64,000 nucleotides of DNA from Xiphias gladius (lineage: Eukaryota; Chordata; Actinopteri; Istiophoriformes; Xiphiidae), in contig NC_053422.1 in NCBI RefSeq assembly GCF_016859285.1, positions 24,780,962-24,844,961 on the forward strand. The letters run 5' to 3'. This document shows, in pieces, positions 47,255 through 57,050 of the stretch. How positions within the stretch are numbered: position 1 is the stretch's first letter; the number at the start of each line of letters is the position of its first letter. The position numbers and the translations under genes were made by a program. The notes beneath the pieces are model-generated. The model had not been told where the DNA came from. It searched no databases and worked only from the letters and a program-made list of their open reading frames with translations.

Positions 47255-47336
47255 GTTAGTGTGGCCGAGTGTTCTAAGGCGCTGGATCTAGGCTCCAGTC
47301 TCTATGGAGGCGTGGGTTCAAATCCCATCACTGCCA
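47255..47336 (+). pseudogene. Derived tRNA-Leu(TAG), acceptor also mismatched
   Basis: Reads gttagtg at the 5' acceptor strand where the others have ggtagtg, so the second acceptor pair is lost in addition to the T19 and C33 changes. Confidence 0.8.
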
Positions 47337-47544
47337 TCTTTGTCTCCAGGTACATGGAATATCTGTTCTCAGACTTGGATTATAGCAGATTAAATTAGGA
47401 TTATCCATCCAAGGATAGAATTAACCAAATATCATTCAAAAAAATCATCTCATGAATGGCTTCACTGTTTATTCTCTGAACTGGAATGTCATCATTTCTG
47501 GAGGTTCAGTGTTGCCCTACCTAAGTACTTCTCCCTTACCATTT

Positions 47545-47578
47545 CCAGCGGTCGATGGATGGAAACCATCCTCTGCTA
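47545..47578 (+). pseudogene. 34-bp 3' fragment of derived iMet
   Basis: Same ccag junction as at 44444. Confidence 0.85.
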
Positions 47579-47817
47579 GTTACATATGTTGTCAAGCATG
47601 GAGTGCTGCTGGGGTTTCAATGCTGTCTGCTCCTTATGAATCCAGCAGATCAAAACTCTTTGACCACAAACGTAGCAATACCAGATCATTGTGAATTGGA
47701 TATCAGCAGTGACCCAGCTACATACTTTAGTTTTCAAGATTTTAAAATTCACCTCTTTAAAGCGGCATGTATTGCTGAAATACTCCAGCTCCATGCATAT
47801 GAAATACCAGAATTGAA

Positions 47818-47899
47818 GGTAGTGTGGCCGAGTGTTCTAAGGCGCTGGATCTAGGCTCCAGTCTCTATGGAGGCGTGGGTTCAAATCCCATCACTGCCA
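47818..47899 (+). pseudogene. Derived tRNA-Leu(TAG) (T19, C33 type)
   Basis: Same as the copy at 44717. Confidence 0.8.
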
Positions 47900-48107
47900 T
47901 CTTTGTCTCCAGGTACATGGAATATCTGGTCTCAGACTTGGATTATAGCAGATTAAATTAGGATTATCCATCCAAGGATAGAATTAACCAAATATCATTC
48001 AAAAAAATCATCTCATGAATGGCTTCACTGTTTATTCTCTGAACTGGAATGTCATCATTTCTGGAAGTTCAGTGTCGCCCTACCTAAGTACTTCTCCCTT
48101 ACCATTT

Positions 48108-48141
48108 CCAGCGGTCGATGGATGGAAACCATCCTCTGCTA
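48108..48141 (+). pseudogene. 34-bp 3' fragment of derived iMet
   Basis: Same ccag junction, 563 bp after the previous fragment. Confidence 0.85.
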
Positions 48142-48380
48142 GTTACATATGTTGTCAAGCATGGAGTGCTGCTGGGGTTTCAATGCTGTCTGCTCCTTAT
48201 GAATCCAGCAGATCAAAACTCTTTGACCACAAACGTAGCAATACCAGATCATTGTGAATTGGATATCAGCAGTGACCCAGCTACATACTTTAGTTTTCAA
48301 GATTTTAAAATTCACCTCTTTAAAGCGGCATGTATTGCTGAAATACTCCAGCTCCATGCATATGAAATACCAGAATTGAA

Positions 48381-48462
48381 GGTAGTGTGGCCGAGTGTTC
48401 TAAGGCGCTGGATCTAGGCTCCAGTCTCTATGGAGGCGTGGGTTCAAATCCCATCACTGCCA
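48381..48462 (+). pseudogene. Derived tRNA-Leu(TAG) (T19, C33 type)
   Basis: Same as the copy at 47818, 563 bp further on. Confidence 0.8.
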
Positions 48463-48842
48463 TCTTTGTCTCCAGGTACATGGAATATCTGGTCTCAGAC
48501 TTGGATTATAGCAGATTAAATTAGGATTATCCATCCAAGGATAGAATTAACCAAATATCATTCAAAAAAATCATCTCACGAATGGCTTCACTGTGTATTC
48601 TCTGAACTGGAATGTCATCATTTCTGGAGGTTCAGTGTTGCCCTACCTAAGTACTTCTCCCTTACCATTTCCAGAACAAACTTGCTCAAGCTATCATGAT
48701 TAGGTAAGCTTTCAGATACAAACATTTCTACTTTTGTACATTGCTGCATTGCTTCCCTGAACACTTACCCAGAAACAAAGTTTGCCAACCTGGTCCTCGT
48801 TGATCACAGAAAGTACTGCAATCCCCCTATGCAGCAGGTGGG

Positions 48843-48914
48843 AGCAGAGTGGCGCAGCGGAAGCGTGCTGGGCCCATAACCCAGAGGTCGATGGATCGAA
48901 ACCATTCTCTGCTA
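48843..48914 (+). tRNA. Initiator tRNA-Met (CAT), near canonical
   Basis: Identical to the copies at 43381 and 46482; exactly 2,361 bp after the latter. Confidence 0.82.
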
Positions 48915-49304
48915 GTTGTATATGTTGTCAAGCATGGAGTCCTGTTGGGATTCCATGCTATCTGCATCTTATGAATCCAGCATATGAAAAGTCTTTGAGC
49001 ACAAATCTAGAAACTCCAGATCTCCAGAATGGGAACTGGATATTAGCAATGGCCCAGCTACATACTTTACTTTTCAAGATTTAAAAATTCACCTCGTTAA
49101 AGCTGCAGGTATTGCTGAAATACTCCAGGTCCAAGTACATGACATATTCTTGACATATGCAAGCATACCCAGAAACCAAGTTTGTCAACCTGGTCCTTGT
49201 TTTTGCAAGTCCACTTGATTTCACGTGATCACAAGGCTCTGACAGTTAAGAAATTCGTTTGAAATCATAAAAAGTGCTGCAATCCTCCCTCTCCAGTATG
49301 TGAG

Positions 49305-49376
49305 AGCAGAGTGGTGCAGCGGAAGCGTGCTGGGCCCATAACCCAGCGGTCGATGGATGGAAACCATCCTCTGCTA
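49305..49376 (+). pseudogene. Derived tRNA-iMet (C56G type)
   Basis: 462 bp after the near-canonical copy. The Leu expected 311 bp downstream is replaced by the mosaic segment. Confidence 0.8.
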
Positions 49377-49758
49377 GTTACATATGTTGTCAAGCATGGA
49401 GTGCTGCTGGGGTTTCAATGCTGTCTGCTCCTTATGAATCCAGCAGATCAAAACTCTTTGACCACAAATGTAGCAATACCAGATCATTGTGAATTGGATA
49501 TCAGCAGTGACCCAGCTACATACTTTAGTTTTCAAGATTTTAAAATTCACCTCTTTAAAGCGGCATGTATTGCTGAAATAGTCCAGATCCAAGCATATGA
49601 AATACCAGAAACCAAGTTAGTGTGGTCCTTGTTTTTGCAAGTCCACTGGATTTCACGTGATCACAAGGCTCTGACAGTTAAGAAATTCGTTTCAAATCCC
49701 ATCAAGTGCTGCCATCTTTGTCTCCAGGTACATGGAATATCTGGTGCAGACTTGGATT

Positions 49759-49794
49759 ACCCAGCGGTCGATGGATGGAAACCATCCTCTGCTA
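49759..49794 (+). pseudogene. 3' fragment of derived iMet inside the mosaic segment
   Basis: acccagcggtcg to the 3' end, preceded by a piece of the Leu-downstream spacer (cttggatt). Confidence 0.8.
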
Positions 49795-50116
49795 GTTACA
49801 TATCATGTCAAGCATGGAGTGCTGCTGGGATTCAATGCTGTCTCATCTTATGAATCCAGCAGATCAAAACTCTTTGACCACAAATCAATACCAGATCATT
49901 GTGAATTGGATATCAGCAGTGACCCAGCTACATACTTTAGTTTTCAAGATTTTAAAATTCACCTCTTTAAAGTGGCATGTATTGCTGAAATAGTCCAGAT
50001 CCAAGCATATGAAATATTCTTGACATTGCTACCCAGAAACAAAGTTTGCCAACCTGGTCCACTTGATTTCATGTGATCACAAGAAAAGTACTGCAATCCC
50101 CTATGCAGCAGGTGGG

Positions 50117-50181
50117 AGCAGAGTGGCAAGCGTGCTGGGCCCATAACCCAGAGGTCGATGGATCGAAACCATTCTCTGCTA
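50117..50181 (+). pseudogene. tRNA-iMet with 7-base D-arm deletion
   Basis: Reads agcagagtggcaagcgtg. Seven bases of the D arm and the A box are missing, so the D loop cannot form. The anticodon and T arms are intact. Confidence 0.85.
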
Positions 50182-50571
50182 GTTGTATATGTTGTCAAGC
50201 ATGGAGTCCTGTTGGGATTCCATGCTATCTGCATCTTATGAATCCAGCATATGAAAAGTCTTTGAGCACAAATCTAGAAACTCCAGATCTCCAGAATGGG
50301 AACTGGATATTAGCAATGGCCCAGCTACATACTTTACTTTTCAAGATTTAAAAATTCACCTCGTTAAAGCTGCAGGTATTGCTGAAATACTCCAGGTCCA
50401 AGTACATGACATATTCTTGACATATGCAAGCATACCCAGAAACCAAGTTTGTCAACCTGGTCCTTGTTTTTGCAAGTCCACTTGATTTCACGTGATCACA
50501 AGGCGCTGACAGTTAAGAAATTCGTTTGAAATCATAAAAAGTGCTGCAATCCTCCCTCTCCAGTATGTGAG

Positions 50572-50643
50572 AGCAGAGTGGTGCAGCGGAAGCGTGCTGG
50601 GCCCATAACCCAGCGGTCGATGGATGGAAACCATCCTCTGCTA
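50572..50643 (+). pseudogene. Derived tRNA-iMet (C56G type)
   Basis: 455 bp after the previous iMet start, i.e. 462 minus the 7 deleted bases. Confidence 0.8.
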
Positions 50644-51341
50644 GTAACATATGTTCTCAAGCATGGAGTGCTGCTTGGGTTTCAATGCTGTCTGCTCCTT
50701 GTGAATCCAGCAGATCAAAACTCTTTGACCACAAACGTAGCAATACCAGATCATTGTGAATTGGATATCAGCAGTGACCCAGCTACATACTTTAGTTTTC
50801 AAGATTTTAAAATTCACCTTGTTAAAGCGGCATGTATTGCTGAAATACTCCAGCTCCATGCATATGAAATACCAGTAGAAGTGAAGGTAGTGTGTGTGGG
50901 CAAGTGTTCTATCTCTCCAGTTTCTATGTCTATGGATGTTGGCGTGTTCCCAATCCTGCCATCTTTGTCTCCAGGTACATGGAATATCTGGTCTTGGACT
51001 TGGATTATAGCAGATTAAATTAGGATTATCCATCAGGATAGAATTTTACAATAATATTCAAAAAAAAGTCATCTCAAAAATGGCTTCACTGTGTCTTCTC
51101 TGAACTGAAATGTCATCATTTCTGAGGTTTCTGTTTTCCCACCCTAAGTACTTTCTCCTCTACCATTTTCAAGAACAAAAACTTGCTCAATATATCATGA
51201 TTAGGTAGCTTTTCAGATACAAACATTTCTACTTTTGTACATTGCTGCATTGCTTCCTGAACACTTACCCAGAAACAAAGTTTGCCAACCTGGTCCTCGT
51301 TGATCACAGAAACTACTGCAATCCCCTATGCAGCAGGTGGG

Positions 51342-51411
51342 AGCAGAGTGGCGCAGCGAGCGTGCTGGGCCCATAACCCAGAGGTCGATGGATCGAAACC
51401 ATTCTCTGCTA
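51342..51411 (+). pseudogene. tRNA-iMet with 2-base D-loop deletion
   Basis: Reads gcgcagcgagcgtg: two bases of the D loop are lost. The rest matches the near-canonical copies. Confidence 0.8.
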
Positions 51412-51801
51412 GTTGTATATGTTGTCAAGCATGGAGTCCTGTTGGGATTCCATGCTATCTGCATCTTATGAATCCAGCATATGAAAAGTCTTTGAGCACA
51501 AATCTAGAAACTCCAGATCTCCAGAATGGGAACTGGATATTAGCAATGGCCCAGCTACATACTTTACTTTTCAAGATTTAAAAATTCACCTCGTTAAAGC
51601 TGCAGGTATTGCTGAAATACTCCAGGTCCAAGTACATGACATATTCTTGACATATGCAAGCATACCCAGAAACCAAGTTTGTCAACCTGGTCCTTGTTTT
51701 TGCAAGTCCACTTGATTTCACGTGATCACAAGGCGCTGACAGTTAAGAAATTCGTTTGAAATCATAAAAAGTGCTGCAATCCTCCCTCTCCAGTATGTGA
51801 G

Positions 51802-51873
51802 AGCAGAGTGGTGCAGCGGAAGCGTGCTGGGCCCATAACCCAGCGGTCGATGGATGGAAACCATCCTCTGCTA
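51802..51873 (+). pseudogene. Derived tRNA-iMet (C56G type), last copy
   Basis: Last full iMet-derived copy, 460 bp after the preceding one. Downstream units are strongly diverged. Confidence 0.8.
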
Positions 51874-52351
51874 GTTACATATGTTGTCAAGCATGGAGTG
51901 CTGCTGGGGTTTCAATGCTGTCTGCTCCTTATGAATCCAGCAGATCAAAACTCTTTGACCACAAACGTAGCAATAGTAGATCATTGTGAATTGGATATCA
52001 GCAGTGACCCAGCTACATACTTTAGTTTTCAAGATTTTAAAATTCACCTTGTTAAAGCGGCATGTATTGCTGAAATACCACTGGTCCAAGCATATGGTAT
52101 CTCAGAAGCTTAGGTAGTACGGCCTTAAGCAAATAAACCTGCCTTTAGACTCATTTAGGAGTTTAACATGTATTAGAGTTGGTAGGGTTGATATTGGACA
52201 CTGAAAATTCCAGAACAGATTTCCAGATCATGAATCGGATGTCAGTGGTGGCCAAAAGCTGAATATTTTCATTTCCAAGATTTAAAATTTTAGCTCGTTA
52301 AGGCTGCATGTATTGCAGAATACATGCATCAGATGACAGCTCAGAAGCTCA

Positions 52352-52390
52352 GGTAGTGTGGCCAAGCGATCTAAGGTGCTGAATTTAATG
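52352..52390 (+). pseudogene. 5' half of tRNA-Leu, cut by a Tc1-like insertion
   Basis: ggtagtgtggccaagcgatc and ctaaggtgctgaattta match the 5' half of tRNA-Leu. The match stops where the Tc1-type end begins. Confidence 0.7.
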
Positions 52391-52640
52391 GCATGAAAAA
52401 GTTTGCACAGCCCTGGTCAAAAAAAGCCCTTTTGTTAATCTGAATAGTCAAGTCGGTAGACGAGGAATGTATCTTCAAAAGATATAAATTTAAAGGTGAA
52501 ACATTCCTTTCAACATTTCGAGCAAGATTAGTGTATTATCTTTGTACTTTCCAATGCCTTTGACTACACTTTGGTTTAAGGGGAAACTCTTTCAGTTAAT
52601 CTGCCTATTTCCCTTTTTTACAGCTGTGCGTATTTTAAAA
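52391..52640 (+). mobile_element. Tc1-like terminal fragment / MITE
   Basis: tgaaaaagtttgcacagccc, ctggtcaaa and aggtgaaacattcctttc resemble the end of a common fish Tc1-like element. No transposase is seen. It sits within the diverged right edge of the tRNA array. Confidence 0.55.
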
Positions 52641-52912
52641 TCATTGTTACCAATCAGACATTTGTCTCTGACTGTATTGTGGTACCTAGGCAGGAGCAGG
52701 TACACTGTTTCTTCAGGAGCTTTAACATGTATTAGAGTTGGTTGATGTTCGACACTGAAAACTCCTTGTCGACAAATGTAGTGACAACATATCCAGATCA
52801 TGAATTGGATATCAGTAGTGGCCAAGCTGAATATTTTAGTTTTCAAGATTTAAAAATTCAGCTTGTTAAAGCTGCATGTATTGCTGAAATACCAGCAGTC
52901 CAAGCATATAAT

Positions 52913-52990
52913 GTATGATGAGTGGTCTAAGGTGCTGGATTTTAGGCTCCAGTCTCCATGGAGGATTGGGTTCAAATCCCACCACTGCCA
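52913..52990 (+). pseudogene. tRNA-Leu pseudogene, 5' end lost, 8-base anticodon loop
   Basis: From gagtggtctaaggtgctgg onward it is close to tRNA-Leu, but the loop reads ttttaggc (one extra T) and the 5' acceptor strand is gone. Confidence 0.75.
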
Positions 52991-53328
52991 TCTTTGTCTA
53001 ACAGTACTGGAAATATCTGGCCCCAGTTTTGAGATTACAGCAGCAAAGTAGGGCGGCTCAACTGGCAACATTACTTCCCTGTAGATTAACCTAGAAACAC
53101 AGTTTGCTAACCTGGTCCTTGGTTTTGCAAGTCCACTTGATTTAGCATATTCAGTTCGTCAAAGCATAGACAACTGTGAAACTGCTGCTCATTACAGTAT
53201 GCACTGGATGGCACTGCTGTTCCTTGTTGATATTGCCTTGTACAATGGGTTTTCAGAATCTGATTGTGTTTGGGTTTTTTTTGTTTGTTTTGTTTTGCTT
53301 TTCTTGCGGAAATACTACTGGTCCTTCC

Positions 53329-53363
53329 ACTGGCCAAGTGGTAAAAGGTGCTGGATTTAGGCA
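53329..53363 (+). pseudogene. tRNA-Leu-like 5' fragment
   Basis: tggccaagtggtaaaaggtg followed by ctggatttaggc is a rough match to the D and anticodon arms only. It marks the right edge of the array. Confidence 0.45.
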
Positions 53364-53370
53364 GAGCACC

Positions 53371-54172
53371 ATGGTGCTTTCACCTCTCTATGCTTCTAAC
53401 TTTCTCTTTTCATTTCACTATCTGTAGTTATTTCCCCATCTATTTAACTCTCTTTCACCCTCTCACAAACCTCCTTCCATATTTAAATTTAATGGCAGTA
53501 GTCGTATGACTATCGTTGTCCCACTGAACTCCTGATTCGAACCATCAGCAAGTCAATACAGACAGAGGGATGTGAAAAAATATAAAGAAACCCAGGGAGT
53601 TAGAAAGAAAGTTACAGACCAACAGAGATAGCCTACGACAGGTATATGAACTCATACAGACAGATAAAAGAAGAGAGAAAGAGAATGAAGTAGAGAAGAA
53701 GTGTAATCTATTAAAATGTGGCCACTGGATGAGGAGGCGAATTATCATCTGTGGAGTACAATGGGAGAGGGCTGACAGGAGTAATTGAGGTTTTGCAGTG
53801 ACAAACACCCATACAAACACACAAATACAAACACACATCAGGCCAAATAAAGAGCGACAGAAAGAAGGTGAGATAATCTGAGACCTTCATTTACATGCTT
53901 TGGCAATATCGTTCATGTAACATTCATAGGTCTGTGTTGATAAGCTGTTTGTTGATGGCCTATAGAGTCCTAGTAATTCTACTTAAGAAAAGCACCATGC
54001 TGGTTTTATTGGGTCCAACGACAGAATGAGGGAGATGGATAAATGTGTCAGGAGGGCATGTTGTGGGGTTAGGGAGGTGAGAGAGCATACATTTTAAGTT
54101 CAGAAGGAAAGTTAATTTTGTAAATAAGCCATTAAAATCCTTACCAAATAAATATAAAATAAAATATGGTCA
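53371..54172. other. No recognisable gene
   Basis: AT-rich. The 97-codon minus-strand frame is low complexity. Confidence 0.4.
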
Positions 54173-54827
54173 TACAATTATCATACACATTATTAAAACC
54201 AGTAACTGGTTTTAACAAAAAGTCCTCCAACCAGAACTACCAAATAGATTTTTTGTCCCTACCCTCTGAGGCGACCCATAAGAGAATCTCGTGAAATGGT
54301 GCCCTCGCAGCTTCATGTGTACAGGACCTTCGTTGTCATGGTTACAATAATAAAGGTATATTTAAGCTTATGGAATGGTCACGGTTTGGTTAGGTTTAGG
54401 TACCAAAAACAACATGGTTAGGTTTGGGGAAAGATCGTGGTTTGGGTCAAACAAGTACTTCATTAAGGTTGGAGGAGCTTCATCACCATGGTTACAATAA
54501 TAAACAAACAGTTAAAGTTAACGCAATTAACGGTCATGGTCAAAAGAAACAATGATGATTATTTGTTTCAAACACGTAATGAACAGTGGTCTCTGGTGTC
54601 AACAAGACAAAGTCTTGTGTTTTGTTGACCTGTCCCTCAACTCTGACCTCCCTGTGTGGACTTCCTCCTTGACCCCTGTAATAATTACTACTATTGCAAG
54701 AGGTCGCCTAACAATAAAACATAACTGAGGGTCATAATAAGTTGCTTAAACAGACATCCTATAGGGTTGTTGTTTTTTTTTGGGGGGGGGGGCAGTCTCA
54801 GTTTTAATGTTGTAGCTGATTGGTGTA
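54173..54827. mobile_element. 63-bp mariner-type MITE interrupted by a 586-bp insertion
   Basis: The left part (54173-54215, beginning tacaattatcatacacatta) and the right part (54808-54827, tgttgtagctgattggtgta) add up to exactly 63 bp and align with the uninterrupted copy at 1520-1582. The break lies after ctggttttaa. Confidence 0.78.
54216..54801 (+). mobile_element. Family B repeat, complete copy with ttttaa duplication
   Basis: The 586-bp insert starts caaaaagtcctcc and ends ggcagtctcag. The six bases ttttaa occur on both sides (54210-54215 and 54802-54807), a target-site duplication that contains TTAA. The same family occurs reversed at 22.0-22.4 kb. No terminal inverted repeats or frame are obvious. 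The right end has a T-run followed by a G-run (54771-54792). Confidence 0.72.
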
Positions 54828-55015
54828 TACTTTATAAGAGAACTAGCAAGCCATTTTTATTATATACAGTATTTTAAAGAACAGGTCAGGTGCATAGAGA
54901 AAATTATATGATATCCCACTTCACTCTAAAATGGTACACATACATAACTTTTCACAATAGCTCATGACATCTCCTACTGTCTGTTCTGCTTCCATCAGTT
55001 CAACACTGACTTACT

Positions 55016-55465
55016 TCAAAGCTGCACTAATCAATATTTTCATAGTAACAATGGATCACATTACTATGTGTAATGGGGCCATTAATAGTGCCAAATGTAC
55101 AGGATAAAGTATTATCAACCCAACTCAGCTCCATGAAACATTATATAAACTTTCTGCTCGCTTTATTTTTTTAACCTGCAACTTTACTGTTTTAGTTTAT
55201 TGTCAATGCTCACAAAACTCTTTCCTGCCACAACAGGCAGCGGTTTTTGGTGAAAAAGCTTTGATAAGCCATGATGTTATCTAAGCAGCACCAAATGGTT
55301 GACAGATAAAAAGTTAACAGACAGCTGGTAAGCATAATGCAGCATTTAGCAGCTAAAGATTAGGATATTTTTTTCAGGAGTTGATGGTGCAGTCCAAAAT
55401 AGGGCTAAAGGAGAGTGAACATTGGACATACATTCATCAGGTCTTCAGAAAAACAACTTCAGAAT
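55016..55465 (+). repeat. Teleost interspersed repeat, family C
   Basis: Shares agctgcactaatcaatattt, gcatttagcagctaaag and aaaggagagtgaacattgga-type phrases with the other copies. The longest copy of the four. Confidence 0.68.
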
Positions 55466-55764
55466 GAAGCCTATTTTTCTTCCATGACTGCTGGTTGATT
55501 ACATAGGCAAGTGTTTTGTTTAATGGAGGCATTCTCTATATTTATGTAGCTCATCCAATCAGACAGAGCCCCCTGTTGTGAAAATGAAAGTGAAATTCCT
55601 CATGTCAAGACTCCACGCTCCAGACAGTTTCTGTGCATCCCTAATGGTGTTTGCTATACCATAATTTTACAATATTTTAAGTTGTAAGAAAGTAAAGTAA
55701 TAAGAGATGTTATAAATTAATCAAACACTTATGTACAGTTACTCATACGGTATTTAGATTTAGA

Positions 55765-55895
55765 CAGGGAATATTGGGGTTCTGTAAATGTAACTATAAA
55801 GAGTACAGTCTAGACCTGCTCTATATGAAAAGTGCCCTGAGATAACCTCTGTTATGATTTGGTGCTATATAAATAAAATTGAATTGAATTGAACT
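55765..55895 (+). mobile_element. LINE 3' end with ATTGA tail
   Basis: gaatattggggttctgtaa, gtctagacctgctctatat and aagtgccctgagataacct, then gctatataaataaa and a tail of three attga units. It is 5' truncated, like the reverse copy at 10.9 kb. Confidence 0.72.
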
Positions 55896-57050
55896 TAATA
55901 TAGATTTAAATCTAACCTTAGTTCAGATGTGACATTCAGCAAAAAAATAAATGTTTTCTTTTTAAATTGTATTTACTTATTTGCAAACTGGGGATACACC
56001 ATTTTTTGAATGGCCTAACTTCTCCCTAACCTCCCCCTCCATTTAACAGATGGGTTGTGTCATGGTGAGTCAAGGTGCTGCTAATCCTAAAAGAATGACA
56101 TTAGGGGACAGTGCAAAATATTAGTGCCCCAAGCTGTGAATGATGCTTAAAGCGTGAAAGAACTCACCTTATGTGGGGAATAGATGTAATTTGATGCCAT
56201 GTGAATGACGAATTGAAACAGATTGAGTCTGCTGTATTGTCTTGTCTAGTTATTGTCTTTATTAGCATGTATTTCTCTCTTTTTCTCTCTACTCTCCTTT
56301 TCATCTGATGTCAATTTCACATTTTGAAACACAAAACAAGTTGCTGAAAAGGTTCTCATTACTATGATTTCCATTAGCCATTAAGTACTCTCTGCTCATC
56401 ACTGTACAAAAAAGTGGCCAGACATTTGCCTTTTGTGTGTGTCCTCATGCAATTATAAAAGCAATTGCAGGGGAAGAATAAATTCTATGAAGTCCCACCC
56501 TGCACAATAATGTGTATTAATAACAGAACAATGCTGTTATGTCCTGTATGCACATTAATCAATGTTAAATGTGCATTTATCAAAAAGCAGTGACAGATAA
56601 ACTCAAACCAAAATGTTCAATAAAACAGCGCCCTTTTGTTTCATTTTACTGGACAAAAATCATGTCCACCGCTGCTAAAAAAAATTGATAACTTAAATGG
56701 CCACATGTTGGCACTATTATTACCCCGAAAGAATCACATTATCATTGGTCCATGGCCTACCTTTCTCCAGCAAAGTGAGTGGGTTTTGAGATATCAGGCT
56801 AACCAACAGACAGAGAGAAACTGTATATAGGGCTGAAAACATAAAACTACTTGTCAGAGTTGATGACTTAAAAATTTGTATTCAGAACGATTAGGAGAAC
56901 AAAAGATTTGATCATAGGAAAGAACTGTTTGAATTAATTAATTTACCTATAATTTTAAATGACATTGGCATGGCATTCCATTTAGGTGGCCCACTTCCAG
57001 GTACCTGGTATTATGTAAAGCGGCTCACTGGGATGGATGACTGGGACACT
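55896..57050. other. No gene recognised
   Basis: AT-rich sequence without recognisable protein or RNA features. Confidence 0.4.

Larger units (their letters stand above)
41100..53370 (+). repeat. Tandem array of tRNA-iMet / tRNA-Leu(TAG) units
   Basis: About 12 kb of head-to-tail units, all in plus orientation, each containing an initiator tRNA-Met-derived block, a spacer, and a tRNA-Leu(TAG)-derived block. The spacing is rigid. Near-canonical iMet to derived iMet is 462 bp in three units, and 455 and 460 bp in two units whose iMet has lost exactly 7 and 2 bases. Derived iMet to derived Leu is 311 bp. Short units repeat every 563 bp and a higher-order unit every 2,361 bp (46482 to 48843). 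The edges are more diverged than the core, which is nearly identical, as expected of a tandem array homogenised by unequal exchange. All protein frames of 70-180 codons here are by-products of the repeat. Confidence 0.92.

Noticed and set aside
42403-52113. Repeated open frames of 99-180 codons (starting MVQRKRAGPIT or MDGNHPLL) and the opposite 72-codon frame, seen in up to eleven copies
   Set aside because: They begin inside the tRNA-iMet block and run through the spacer. Their repetition reflects the array, and the frames carry no protein signature.
41100-53370. CRISPR-like array
   Set aside because: The repeats are whole tRNA genes with long homologous spacers in a eukaryotic setting; no short repeat/unique spacer pattern.
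41100-53370. tRNA-derived SINE cluster
   Set aside because: Two full tRNA types with regular tandem spacing, no A-rich or LINE-like tail and no target duplications, so a tandem array explains it better.
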